From Nitrospira sp. KM1 (GTDB taxonomy: Bacteria; Nitrospirota; Nitrospiria; Nitrospirales; Nitrospiraceae): 64,000 nt of DNA. The DNA is taken from NCBI RefSeq assembly GCF_011405515.1, contig NZ_AP022671.1, positions 4,138,501 to 4,202,500 of the forward strand. The letters are read 5' to 3'. The notes beneath the pieces are model-generated. The model saw nothing but the letters and a program-made list of their open reading frames with translations. It was not told the DNA's origin and did not search any database. A program made the translations under genes and the position numbers. Numbering within the stretch: the stretch's first letter is position 1; every line of letters begins with the position of its first letter. Shown piece by piece: positions 41,058-49,176 of this stretch.

Positions 41058-41294
41058 ATGAAGACAACCCTTCTCCATCGCATCACCATCGAGCCCGGGA
41101 AATGCGGCGGGCGTCCTTGTATCCGCGGGCTGCGTATCCGTGTGCAGGACATCCTCGATATGCTGGCGGCTGGTACCTCCGAGAAAGAGATCCTACATGA
41201 CTATCCATACTTGGAGCGCGACGACATCCGCGCAGCCATGGCCTATGCCGCCGCTTATTTGAACCATAGTATCGTGCCTGCACGGTCTGGATGA
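41058..41294 (+). CDS. DUF433 antitoxin
   Basis: The 78-residue protein HRITIEPGKCGGRPCIRGLR with RVQDILDMLAAGTSEKEIL and HDYPYLERDDIRAAMAYAAA is a textbook DUF433 winged-helix protein, the usual antitoxin partner of DUF5615 PIN-like toxins. ATG 41058 is used. It overlaps the toxin start by four bases (ATGA), typical of such pairs. It is expected to bind the toxin and repress its own promoter. Confidence 0.85.
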   Translation: MKTTLLHRITIEPGKCGGRPCIRGLRIRVQDILDMLAAGTSEKEILHDYPYLERDDIRAAMAYAAAYLNHSIVPARSG

Positions 41295-41620
41295 AGTTCC
41301 TCGTTGACGCGAATCTCCCACCCGGCCTTGCCGTTTGGCTCTGCGAGCATGCACACGAATCGATTCACGTTAGTGATCAGCCTGGTTTGACTCTCGACGA
41401 TCGCGCGGTCTTCGAATTCGCCCGCCGAAACGACTATATCATCATGACAAAGGACGAGGACTTTGCCACGCTGGCCATACTTGTCGATGGTCCGGCAGCG
41501 GTTGTCTGGTTGCGATTGGGCAATGCCACTAATATTGCCCTTCGGAATTGGTTGGAACCGCTGCTTCCGGATATCCTGCAGCGCCTTGCCGCCGGCGAAA
41601 CACTTATCGAGATTGTCTGA
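41291..41620 (+). CDS. DUF5615 PIN-like toxin
   Basis: The 109-residue protein begins MKFLVDANLPPGLAVWLCEH, where Asp6 and Asn8 begin the PIN-like active site. The conserved IIMTKDEDFATLA motif supplies further acidic residues, and VVWLRLGNATN is typical of the family. Members act as probable ribonucleases. The protein looks intact, so this pair may still be active despite the decayed surroundings. Confidence 0.85.
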   Translation: MKFLVDANLPPGLAVWLCEHAHESIHVSDQPGLTLDDRAVFEFARRNDYIIMTKDEDFATLAILVDGPAAVVWLRLGNATNIALRNWLEPLLPDILQRLAAGETLIEIV

Positions 41621-41999
41621 CACCACCAGAGCCATCACTGTACGATTGCAAGGCCTGAGGTGGCTCCTTTTCGTCCATTGAGAGTGCTCCCGACCCCTTT
41701 CTTCCTGCGCAAATGGCGACAACCAGGATGCGACTGAGTCGCGCGAGTATAGTGGAGAGGAGAGGAGAAGTCTCGCATAGACGCGTCTCATTTTTTCCGA
41801 CGAGTCGCGTGCAGATGCGTATGTGTCCTTGACCAGAGCCTCCGAGATGGGCGACCCCTTAAATTTTGTCCTTCACCTTTTAGTTTCTGCAAATTCTTTG
41901 TCGGAGCCAGGAAATTTCGCATGATGGCACTTTGCAATCAAGAAGACTGAGGCTATAACCCCTTGCATCTTCGTTGGTCGGTTGACCTCTTGCCCCAAC
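41621..41999. other. Gap between two toxin-antitoxin loci
   Basis: No gene is supported here. A small hairpin GCGAC-TGA-GTCGC occurs near 41729-41741, and the region is AT-richer than its surroundings near 41860-41930. I see no recognisable protein remnant. Confidence 0.4.
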
Positions 42000-42028
42000 T
42001 TGATCACAGTTCGCTCACAATGTACATT
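42000..42028 (+). promoter_or_regulatory. Promoter and palindromic operator of the Phd/VapC locus
   Basis: TTGATC (42000-42005) and TACATT (42023-42028) are 17 bases apart. The perfect palindrome AATGTACATT (42019-42028) overlaps the -10 box. Phd antitoxins repress their own promoter through such palindromes. AGGAGG at 42041-42046 then precedes the ATG. Confidence 0.5.
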
Positions 42029-42051
42029 CAACGTGTGCACAGGAGGATGCC

Positions 42052-42288
42052 ATGGGAACCGTCAACGTCAAAGAAACTCGGCTTCAGCTCAAGGCATTAC
42101 TCGACCGTGTTGAAGCCGGTGAAACGATCACCATCGTTCGACACGGAGCCGTGGTCGCCAAGTTGGTGCCACCCGCGAAACGGCCCAAACACCTACCGTC
42201 ACTCGCAGCTCTCCGCCGTACGATCAGGCCGAAAGGCGGCTCCTTAAGCCGCATCGTCCAGCAGGCCAGGACGGAAGAACGCGCGTGA
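42052..42288 (+). CDS. Phd/YefM-family antitoxin
   Basis: The 78-residue protein begins MGTVNVKETRLQLKALLDRV and continues EAGETITIVRHGAVVAKLVP, the N-terminal DNA-binding fold of Phd/YefM antitoxins. The C-terminal part (SLSRIVQQARTEERA) would neutralise the toxin. It overlaps the toxin GTG start by four bases. Its cognate VapC is frameshifted, so the antitoxin is probably now without a working partner. Confidence 0.85.
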   Translation: MGTVNVKETRLQLKALLDRVEAGETITIVRHGAVVAKLVPPAKRPKHLPSLAALRRTIRPKGGSLSRIVQQARTEERA

Positions 42289-42724
42289 CGACCTACGTCG
42301 ATACCAGCGTACTCGCGGCCTACTATTGCCCTGAACCCATCAGTCTTCTTGCAGAGCGGACGCTGTGAACCTCACCTCGCCGACGATCAGGGACCTGACA
42401 TCGGTACAGCTAACCTCAGCCGTCTCACGAAAGATAAGAGAGAAAGCCTTGTCCCGTGAAGAAGGCGCCCGCATTCTCACGCAATTCGAGACGCACCTGC
42501 AGGAAGGATACTGCCGCATTCTACCCGTACGGACACGTGACTACAGGATGGCCAGATCGTGGCTGACCCAATTGCAGGACATCCTCCGCACGCTCGATGC
42601 CCTGTATCTGGCAGTCGCCGAATCCTCCGGAGCCTCTACCCTAACCGCAGACAAGCGGCTAGCGGCAGAAGCACAGGCCCTCGGCCTTTCCGTCAAACTC
42701 CTCACCATCACCCCTCGCCGCTAA
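42285..42724 (+). pseudogene. Frameshifted VapC-type PIN toxin
   Basis: Two fragments together make one PIN protein. GTG 42285 gives TTYVDTSVLAAYYCPEPISL and stops at TGA 42366. The frame starting at GTG 42365 continues TSPTIRDLTSVQLTSAVSRK to the C-terminal LDALYLAVAESSGASTLTAD. The first acidic residue (Asp6) and the late Asp residues are kept, but the position usually held by Glu in the LTxVExxSAL motif is Gln. Both the frameshift and the Glu-to-Gln change argue for loss of RNase activity. Translation of the second part by GTGA coupling is possible, so separate expression cannot be ruled out. Confidence 0.75.
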
Positions 42725-43070
42725 CCTCGACTAGAAGCGCACAGCTGGCACTATCGCTACTGTCGACAGTGTAGCCAGGCTGGGATTCTCTGGCAAAGTA
42801 CGTCGCCACTTTTTTTAAAATGTCCCGCTCCTCGGTGACGCGCGCTAACTCGCGTTTGAGCCGCGCGATCTCGGTGGTGCGTTCTTTCCATGCGCCAGGT
42901 CTGGGAAATGCTCCTACGCCACGGGCCCGAAGTTCGGTCTGCCACTTGTAGAGCTGATTGCGGGCGATCCCTAGTTCCCGAGCAAGCGCCGAAGCCGGAC
43001 GACTCCCGCTCTCGAGCAGTTGCACCGCCTCACGCTTGAACTCGGGGGTAAAGCGCTTTCGTGAACTCAT
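42708..43070 (-). pseudogene. IS3-family transposase OrfA, element lacking OrfB
   Basis: The frame encodes MSSRKRFTPEFKREAVQLLE and SGSRPASALARELGIARNQL, the helix-turn-helix of IS3-family OrfA, followed by the usual leucine-zipper region ERDILKKVATYFARES. OrfA is intact until about residue 100. The tail encoded beyond about 42776 is not IS sequence and runs into the vapC remnant. OrfB with the DDE domain is absent, so the element cannot transpose alone. Confidence 0.8.
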
Positions 43071-43076
43071 CGGACA
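42776..43076 (-). mobile_element. Truncated IS3-family insertion sequence
   Basis: Only the 5' part of an IS3-type element is present, on the minus strand. The A7 run at 42810-42816 (minus strand TTTTAAAAAAAG) lies at the normal site of OrfA-OrfB programmed -1 frameshifting, but the sequence breaks off about 35 bases later. The outer end, between 43076 and 43165, has no terminal repeat I can assign. Boundaries are approximate. Confidence 0.65.
42810..42816 (-). promoter_or_regulatory. IS3-type frameshift slippery run
   Basis: The minus strand reads GACATTTTAAAAAAAGTG. The A AAA AAA G heptamer is the standard -1 slippery site joining OrfA to OrfB in IS3-family elements. Without OrfB it is a relic. 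Confidence 0.55.
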
Positions 43077-43165
43077 CCTTCTCGGGGAATCCTGTCCCCA
43101 GTCAAAAGTGTCTGTTATTCCGGGGCCATCTCAACCTGACCCTGTTTGTTCGACTATTAGTCGGC

Positions 43166-44008
43166 TCATCGACTCCGCTTTGTGCTTGGGTATGCCTGGA
43201 CCGCCTCATTCACGAAGGTTGCTTCGTAATCGCTACGGCTCAATATGGTGTCATATAGACCAACGTCCTCGCCCTCGTGCTTGTTGATCCCGGTGTAGCT
43301 CAAGCTGGAATCTCGTAGCGCTTAAACTTATACACTGCGTCATTCAGTAGGGCGCTGTTAAAGATTCCCAGGCCGACGAGCAACTCGAAGTCCTTCATGG
43401 TCAATCCTGTGACCTTCCTGAATAGTCCAGGTTCAAGTTGCGTAATTACATCCTTCAACGACCGCTCTCGATAGTCGGTCAGGTACATGAAGATGGGAAT
43501 CCGCGTGGCGAACTTGATGAGCTTCTCCTGAATTTGCTTCCGAAGGTTCTTGTACTCCTTCTCTTCTTTTGTCAACTCCGTCTTTTCGTTGGCCTCCTTA
43601 CGGACCTTCTTCACCGCGTCGGACTTGTTGATGATGGTCTCGATCTCCTGATTGAGATTACGAAATCCCTCGATGCTCATCAGGGCATCCATCGCCTTTT
43701 TGTTGTCCATCAGGCGACGCAAGGTACCGTTGTCCACATTGACCAGCAGCGCGCTTTCCCAGCGACGGGCCAACAAGGTTGCAGTCGTGCCACTCATCGC
43801 CATGTCGAGAATGCCGGCGGCGTCAATCTGCTTCATGGAACTGCCGTCATAAGCCAGTACCGGCAGGAAGCTGATGAACTCTGCCACCTTTTTTCTGGGC
43901 TTACCTCATTCACGTTCAAGCGACAACTGTAGTCGGCAATCTGTCGCAGCGCCCGGTCCGGGGCAAAGTCGAAGACGTAGCACTCCTGCTGGACTCGAAC
44001 TCTTGATC
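43166..44008 (-). pseudogene. Frameshifted C-terminal remnant of a large helicase-like protein
   Basis: Three consecutive frames read as one protein. The first, about 44008-43890, gives SRVRVQQECYVFDFAPDRAL with RQIADYSCRLNVNEVSPEK. One missing base in an A6 run (43889-43894) shifts into the frame AEFISFLPVLAYDGSSMKQI, which ends FKRYEIPA at 43300. A second shift restores LSYTGINKHEGEDVGLYDTI and stops at 43166-43168. This resembles the C-terminal part of large DEAD/DEAH-helicase-type proteins annotated near restriction systems; that family assignment is from memory. The N-terminal helicase and nuclease parts are gone, replaced by the intact HtrA gene. Confidence 0.6.
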
Positions 44009-44011
44009 CGT

Positions 44012-45022
44012 TCACCCGGCAGCCAGCGTGACCGTGAAAGTCAGATCCGCGTCGACCCTCCGCACTTTGACGGACACGCGCTGCCCGGGGCTGGTCCGTT
44101 CGATCAAATAGGTCTTGAGCTGCGCCGCATCCAGAATTTCCGTGTCTTCGATCGCCAACAGCACGTCGTGCTTTTGGATACCTGCCGACTTGGAGGGTTC
44201 GGATACATCTTTCACGGCCATCCGCCATTTTGTTCCATCTTTGACGGGCGTCATGTGAATGCCCAACTTGGAAAAGGCCAGCGGCTTCCCGTCGATTGCG
44301 GCGTTGACAATACGCTCGGCAAGCATCGCGGGGATAGCGAACGCCATTTGACTGCAATGCACGCGCGTTTCTTCTTTTTCCGTCTGAATCACGGCGTGCA
44401 TGATTCCCACGACTTCGCCTGTGAGGTTGAAGAGCGCACCTCCGGAATTTCCGCTACAGGCAGAGAGATCGGCTTGAATCAAACGAGTTTCGACCGTTTG
44501 TAAGAACGTATTGATGTTTCCCAGGCGACCGAAGGCCATTGTCGGTCCCCATCCCATGGGATAACCCACTGTAAACACCTCGCTCCCCGCACGTATGTCT
44601 CCTGTGGCGAAGCCGGCGAAGGAAGTCAAGATCGCCCGGTGTGCTTCGGGAATCCTATAGACCACTATGTCGAGGAATGCGCTCTCTCCGACGAGTTGTG
44701 CAACCAGTTCGTTCAGATCGGTGGTCAGGACATGAATGGTTTTTGGAACGATCTGTCCGGACGGACTGTTCTTTTCAACTGCATGCCGGGCGGTGACGAT
44801 GTAACCGTCTTTGAGATGGAATCCGGTTCCTCGGACCGTGATCTTGCCCAGTTTGGCGGGAGTACGAGGATCTTGCGTATCTTCGAGAATGCCTACAGTC
44901 GCCCGTTTCGCGCGCTCCAATGCTTCAAACGGTATCGACTCGGCGAGCACGGATTGCCCAGTGCTCACCAGGAGGCATCCTGTGGTTACGAGAACAGAGC
45001 AAATAGCGGAGCGAAGAGGCAT
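44012..45022 (-). CDS. Exported trypsin-like serine protease with PDZ domain
   Basis: From ATG 45022 the protein has 336 residues with a signal peptide (SAICSVLVTTGCLLVSTGQS). The catalytic triad is visible: His80 in YIVTARHAVE, Asp118 in SAFLDIVVYR and Ser193 in ACSGNSGGALF. A single PDZ domain covers about residues 240-330 (GIQKHDVLLAIEDTEILDAA). This is the HtrA/Deg arrangement, and the protein should be a periplasmic quality-control protease. A TTG at 45037 is an alternative start; AAGGATCGAG precedes the ATG. Confidence 0.88.
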   Translation of the reverse strand: MPLRSAICSVLVTTGCLLVSTGQSVLAESIPFEALERAKRATVGILEDTQDPRTPAKLGKITVRGTGFHLKDGYIVTARHAVEKNSPSGQIVPKTIHVLTTDLNELVAQLVGESAFLDIVVYRIPEAHRAILTSFAGFATGDIRAGSEVFTVGYPMGWGPTMAFGRLGNINTFLQTVETRLIQADLSACSGNSGGALFNLTGEVVGIMHAVIQTEKEETRVHCSQMAFAIPAMLAERIVNAAIDGKPLAFSKLGIHMTPVKDGTKWRMAVKDVSEPSKSAGIQKHDVLLAIEDTEILDAAQLKTYLIERTSPGQRVSVKVRRVDADLTFTVTLAAG

Positions 45023-45067
45023 ACTCGATCCTTTCAACGTATGATGATTGGGATTGTTGGGAAGATT

Positions 45068-45523
45068 TTACTTTTTCCGAAAGCCGAAGAAAACGCCCGC
45101 GGCAGCGGCACCGGCCGATGGAAGATAGCCGGAAACCGCTTGCTTGAGCCCTTCTGCGCCATGATGAACGGCGGTAATTCCCTGGCTGATCTGAGCTTCC
45201 ACCGAGGGCCAATCCACCTCTACCCAGCCCGTGCTTTTCAACATGGCGATGGCGGCCATCGCGGCTCCGGCGATAAGCGTCCCAATGCGGAGAAACCGCC
45301 GGAAGGCCCAGCCGATGAAAAAGCCTCCAACGTAGGATCCGCCGAAGCGGGCGACGGCCGGAGAGGAGTAGTCGGTAACCCAGGAGGCCAAACCGGCCAC
45401 CGTGGCTGCGCCTGCGGCCACAACGGATTTGGCATTCCAGGGGGCATCGGCCAGCAATGTCTCCCAGAATCCATGAGGTGGATCATGGGAAAGATGATGC
45501 TCCCGCTCGATATCGACTTCCAT
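45068..45523 (-). CDS. FUN14-family membrane protein
   Basis: The 151-residue protein contains three hydrophobic segments and the motif GGSYVGGFFIGWAFRRFLRI, the conserved FUN14 region with its Gly-rich helices and positively charged end. Bacterial FUN14 proteins are of unknown function. The ATG follows directly after the stop codon of the zinc peptidase, so both belong to one transcript. Confidence 0.8.
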   Translation of the reverse strand: MEVDIEREHHLSHDPPHGFWETLLADAPWNAKSVVAAGAATVAGLASWVTDYSSPAVARFGGSYVGGFFIGWAFRRFLRIGTLIAGAAMAAIAMLKSTGWVEVDWPSVEAQISQGITAVHHGAEGLKQAVSGYLPSAGAAAAGVFFGFRKK

Positions 45524-46387
45524 CTAAAGACGATGTCCCGAAAAGGTATCGCAGGCTCTCGGGTCTCCTGATTCCAGTCCCTTGCGCAGCCAAGACACCC
45601 GCTGCTCGGATGAGCCGTGAGTCCAGCTCTCGGGCCGGACCGTACCTCTCGACATTCGCTGGAGCTTGTCGTCTCCGATCGCAGAGGCCGCTCGCAGGCC
45701 TTCCTCGAAATCGCCTGGTTCGATCAAGTCGCGTTCGTGTTTGGCATGATAGCCCCACACTCCGGCAAAACAGTCGGCCTGCAATTCCATGCGGACAGAG
45801 AGCGCGTTGCCTTCCGCTTCCGAGGCGCGGCGCTGGAGGTTGGTCACTCTCTCGGCTATGCCGAGCAGGTTTTGGACGTGGTGTCCGACCTCATGGGCGA
45901 TCACATAGGCCTGCGCAAAATCGCCGGGGGCGCCGAGACGCTGGGATAATTCGTTGAAGAATGACAGATCCAGGTACACCCTCCGGTCTCCCGGACAATA
46001 AAACGGGCCGACAGCTGATGACGTCATTCCGCAGGCCGACTGCACCCCGCCGCTGAAGAGAACCAAACGGGGATCCTGATAGGAATTGCCGATGGTTGGG
46101 AGCAGCTGTTCCCATGTCCGTTCGGTGTCGGCCAATACGACTGAAGCAAACTTGCCTAACTTGTCCATGACGGGACCAGTCGGTGCTGTTTCCTCCACTG
46201 AAGATGGTGCCATTTCCTGCATGCCGTTGAGCATGCTGATCAACGCGAGGGGATTCATGCCGGTGAAATAACTGACGGCTAGAACTAAGACCAGCCCGCC
46301 GATTCCCAATCCGCCGGCACCTGCGACCGGTCCCATGCCCCTGCGGTCTTCAACGTTCTGGCTCTCTCGTTGGCCTTCCCAGCGCAT
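45524..46387 (-). CDS. Neutral zinc metallopeptidase (YpfJ family)
   Basis: The 287-residue protein has an N-terminal anchor (GLGIGGLVLVLAVSYFTGM) and a PF04228-type domain. The zinc motif is AYVIAHEVGHHVQNLLG (HExxH), with downstream MELQADCFAGVWGYH providing the further acidic ligand region. Two conserved Cys (SACGM, FYCPGDRRV) likely form a disulfide. The catalytic part probably faces the periplasm. Its role in the cell is unknown. Confidence 0.9.
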   Translation of the reverse strand: MRWEGQRESQNVEDRRGMGPVAGAGGLGIGGLVLVLAVSYFTGMNPLALISMLNGMQEMAPSSVEETAPTGPVMDKLGKFASVVLADTERTWEQLLPTIGNSYQDPRLVLFSGGVQSACGMTSSAVGPFYCPGDRRVYLDLSFFNELSQRLGAPGDFAQAYVIAHEVGHHVQNLLGIAERVTNLQRRASEAEGNALSVRMELQADCFAGVWGYHAKHERDLIEPGDFEEGLRAASAIGDDKLQRMSRGTVRPESWTHGSSEQRVSWLRKGLESGDPRACDTFSGHRL

Positions 46388-46506
46388 GAGGGTTCCTTAC
46401 GGATTTGCCACAGCGGTATGAAACCATATCCGGCTCCTATGATCAATCCCGAGGCAGGAGCACTATCGCAGGCGAGGGAACAAGATGGCAAAGGGTTCCG
46501 GCCCTA

Positions 46507-46535
46507 TTGATGCCAGGCGGCATTCCTTTTATCAT
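46507..46535 (+). promoter_or_regulatory. Sigma-70-like promoter of the lipoprotein gene
   Basis: TTGATG (46507-46512) and TATCAT (46530-46535) are separated by 17 bases, and GGAGGTG precedes the ATG at 46577. The match (four and five of six) and the spacing are good for a moderate promoter. Confidence 0.5.
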
Positions 46536-46576
46536 AGCGTCGGCAATTCTCGGCCGGCCAAACACGGAGGTGAAAT

Positions 46577-47002
46577 ATGAATGAGCCGAAAATGAAGGCG
46601 ACCGGATTTCTATTGGGTTGCCTGGCGCTGCTCGCAGGCGCCTGCACGACGTCACCGACCGGAACCACGAAGGATATGTTCGATTTCACGTCGAGTACCA
46701 CTCCAGGAGCGTGGTATAGCCAGGACGGCGTGCTGAATCCGGAATACCGGCCGATCGCATTTGCTACCTACAACTATCAAACCGTGAAGCGCGACATTGC
46801 TCGCGGCGGAGGAGAGCATCTCGTTTCGCTTGCCACGTTATTGGGCGTCTCGCCGTCGGGAGTTCAGGAATTCGGCATGCTGGCTCAATCGCAGTATGCC
46901 AACTTTGACTCACCTCGAATCACCCCGGAGCAGCTTCTGTCCTCGATGCAGAGCATCGTGGAGAATCACCCGCACCTGGCGCGAGTATACGTCGCTCAGT
47001 GA
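46577..47002 (+). CDS. Lipoprotein, probably DUF3015 family
   Basis: The 141-residue protein has a lipoprotein signal with lipobox LLAGAC at residues 18-23. The mature part contains ARGGGEHLVSLATLLGVSPS and an ENHPHLARVYV end, resembling DUF3015 proteins, whose role is unknown. Cleavage at Cys23 would anchor it in a membrane. GGAGGTG at 46565-46571 sits before the start. Confidence 0.65.
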   Translation: MNEPKMKATGFLLGCLALLAGACTTSPTGTTKDMFDFTSSTTPGAWYSQDGVLNPEYRPIAFATYNYQTVKRDIARGGGEHLVSLATLLGVSPSGVQEFGMLAQSQYANFDSPRITPEQLLSSMQSIVENHPHLARVYVAQ

Positions 47003-47139
47003 GCGGTAGGGCCTGACCGGAATTCGCTTTGCAAATGTGCGCGGTGTCGGCACAGTGCCTTCATCCGCAGCCAGGGCAGCGCCAGGGATGAAAGAGTCGT
47101 CGGACGGTTCTTCTGAGGTTTCTGTTGTATCTATTCGAG
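47003..47139. other. Intergenic segment without gene
   Basis: No gene or RNA signature is visible between the lipoprotein gene and the possible reverse-strand frame. Together with the weak frame at 47140-47442 this makes a 454-base gap before the SGNH-TPR gene. Confidence 0.4.
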
Positions 47140-47442
47140 CTATTGGGCTCTGACATCCGCTGCACCCTGGTTTCTCCACTCCAAGGCCACCTGCCTAGAC
47201 GGAAGATTCAGCTTGAAGGATTCTTGAGTTCGAGGCAGCTGATCGACCCGTCTGTCCGACGGTATGTCCCCTAAACCCCATCGCCAGCGAATAACCTCAC
47301 CCCGTGTGAAGTCAACATGGATGATAGAGCCGTACCCCCCTCCGCTCATGCCGCAATAGCATAGAAAGACAGCTTGTGCATTTAGATTGATGCCGAAGAT
47401 CTCTGACGATAGCATGACTTTGCGAATGCGGTGGTCACTCAA
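47140..47442 (-). CDS. Possible small protein of unknown function
   Basis: The 100-residue frame encodes FGINLNAQAVFLCYCGMSGG and VIRWRWGLGDIPSDRRVDQL. Its composition is not that of an antisense shadow, but no family, signal peptide or ribosome binding site is clear. It may be a small gene or a remnant. It is divergent from the SGNH-TPR gene. Confidence 0.3.
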   Translation of the reverse strand: MSDHRIRKVMLSSEIFGINLNAQAVFLCYCGMSGGGYGSIIHVDFTRGEVIRWRWGLGDIPSDRRVDQLPRTQESFKLNLPSRQVALEWRNQGAADVRAQ

Positions 47443-47456
47443 ACCGACGTGGAGGA

Positions 47457-49175
47457 ATGATGAACGGTGCAGGGTCCGGAAGTGGCGTATCCAAGATGAG
47501 TGGAAAGAAGCGGCTGCTGTTCCTGATGATCATTCTTCTCGTAGTTGTCCTGGGCCCATTGTGCATTCTCGAGATTGGGCTCCGCGTGAGCGGCTTCAAG
47601 GTCCCGGAGGATCCTTTTCTCAGTTTTGGGTCCGTGCCGGATTTCTTCGTGAAAAGGGAAGTCGATGGAAAGTTGTACTATCAGGTGGCTCATCGCGACG
47701 TGTATAGCGAGCGGCTGACGTCCTTCCCCGCCGAAAAAGGACCGAATACCTTCCGCGTCATCTGTCTGGGCGCATCCGCCAGCGCCGGATGGCCGCACCA
47801 GGGCGATGAAATCTATTCGGCATATCTGCAGCAGGCCCTGCAGCGGGCCTTCCCCGATCGTAGGATCGAAGTTCTGAATCTCAGCGCGCATGCGTATGCG
47901 GCGTACCGAGTGCGTCTGATTTTTGAGGAGACACTGGAATTTCAGCCTGACGCATTTGTCATCTGGAGCGGAAATAATGAATTCCTCGAACGGCGGGTGT
48001 ATCGCACGGGATACGCCTGGGCCGAGCCGGTCTTTGCCCTTGCGAATAAGTCGCTTCTGTATCGCGGATTCAGAGGCAGCCGTGTCGGCCGATGGCTCTT
48101 TCCAGAGAATACCCTGAGCGCGCACGAGCGCGGCCATCACCTCTTTACGATGTGGTCGAAGCTCGAGCAGGTTGCCGTGGCCTTACGGATGGACCCCGCG
48201 CAGTTCGATGCGGTCAAACGGCATTTCGAAAGCAGCATGGAGTCTATGGTTGAACAGGCCGAGGCCAGAAACATCCCCGTCATCTTGACGGCCGACCCGA
48301 CGAATCTGCGCGAATGGCATCCGGCCGTCTCTTGTAACTCAGTGACAGGGGCCAAGCTGGAGCAATGGCAGTCTCATTATCATGAGGGACGCCGTGAACT
48401 GATGGCCGGCCGCCATGCCCAGGCCGTCACGGCACTGGAAGCCTCCGTCGCGCTCGATCCGCAATATGCCGAGGGATATTTCTATCTCGGCCGTGCTTTC
48501 GAGGCCGTCAAACAATTCGACAGGGCCTATTCCTATTACCGCCTGGCGCGTGATTATGACTGTAATCCCTTCCGGTCGATCTCAGCATTCGAGGAGTCGG
48601 TTCGCCGCATCGCCGAGCGCCATGCCAATGTGACCGTCGGCGGTCTTGGAGATGCCTTCTATCGGGCGACGGCTCCTGCTATTCCGGGATTCGACTTGTT
48701 CGTGGACCACGTCCATCCGACGAAGCCGGGGAATCTCGTGGCAGCCGAAACCGTGTTCAACGCCCTGGTCAAAACAGGACGGCTTGGTGCGACGGCCGGC
48801 GTTCCTCGCTTTACCCATGTCCCCAAGATTGCGGAACCGGGAGGCAAGCCCTATGACGACTGGGAAGATGCCGCGATGCAGGCCCTGCTGGTCCGTTTCT
48901 ACATGTCTCAGCATCAAAGCGAAAGCATCGTTCACCGATCCCGCTTCCTTCTTGAGAGGCCGGCATTGCGCGCGCAGTTGACGCCAAAGGATATTGAATT
49001 TCTCGAAAAGGCCGTGCCGATGTTTACCGAGATCGTCCAGAGTGAGGAACGGTGGATACGTGGAGAAGCACCGGATCCGCGAGAGCCGAATAAGGCCAAG
49101 CTATTGGAATTTTACAAGACGACGTTTGAAGGCTACGAGGAGTACAAACAAAAGTACGGCAAGCCCGCAAGCTAG
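47457..49175 (+). CDS. Membrane-anchored SGNH-type hydrolase with TPR segment
   Basis: The 572-residue protein has an N-terminal membrane anchor (LLFLMIILLVVVLGPLCILE). The SGNH blocks are LGASASAGWP (block I), the Gly in NLSAHAYAAYR (II), WSGNNEFLER (III) and FVDHVHPTKPGN (V, DxxH). A TPR-like insertion (ALEASVALDPQYAEGYFYLG) sits between blocks III and V. Such proteins often add or remove acyl groups on cell-wall or exopolysaccharide material outside the membrane. GGAGG precedes the tandem ATGATG start. Confidence 0.8.
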   Translation: MMNGAGSGSGVSKMSGKKRLLFLMIILLVVVLGPLCILEIGLRVSGFKVPEDPFLSFGSVPDFFVKREVDGKLYYQVAHRDVYSERLTSFPAEKGPNTFRVICLGASASAGWPHQGDEIYSAYLQQALQRAFPDRRIEVLNLSAHAYAAYRVRLIFEETLEFQPDAFVIWSGNNEFLERRVYRTGYAWAEPVFALANKSLLYRGFRGSRVGRWLFPENTLSAHERGHHLFTMWSKLEQVAVALRMDPAQFDAVKRHFESSMESMVEQAEARNIPVILTADPTNLREWHPAVSCNSVTGAKLEQWQSHYHEGRRELMAGRHAQAVTALEASVALDPQYAEGYFYLGRAFEAVKQFDRAYSYYRLARDYDCNPFRSISAFEESVRRIAERHANVTVGGLGDAFYRATAPAIPGFDLFVDHVHPTKPGNLVAAETVFNALVKTGRLGATAGVPRFTHVPKIAEPGGKPYDDWEDAAMQALLVRFYMSQHQSESIVHRSRFLLERPALRAQLTPKDIEFLEKAVPMFTEIVQSEERWIRGEAPDPREPNKAKLLEFYKTTFEGYEEYKQKYGKPAS

Positions 49176-49176
49176 G

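Noticed and set aside
40841..41200. Plus-strand frame of 119 codons before and across the DUF433 gene
   Set aside because: It overlaps the certain DUF433 frame and has no domain; His/Arg-rich end is the shadow of the antitoxin gene.
43995..44010. tRNA-like GGACTCGAACT
   Set aside because: It lies in the coding remnant of the helicase-like gene and flanking bases do not form a T stem.
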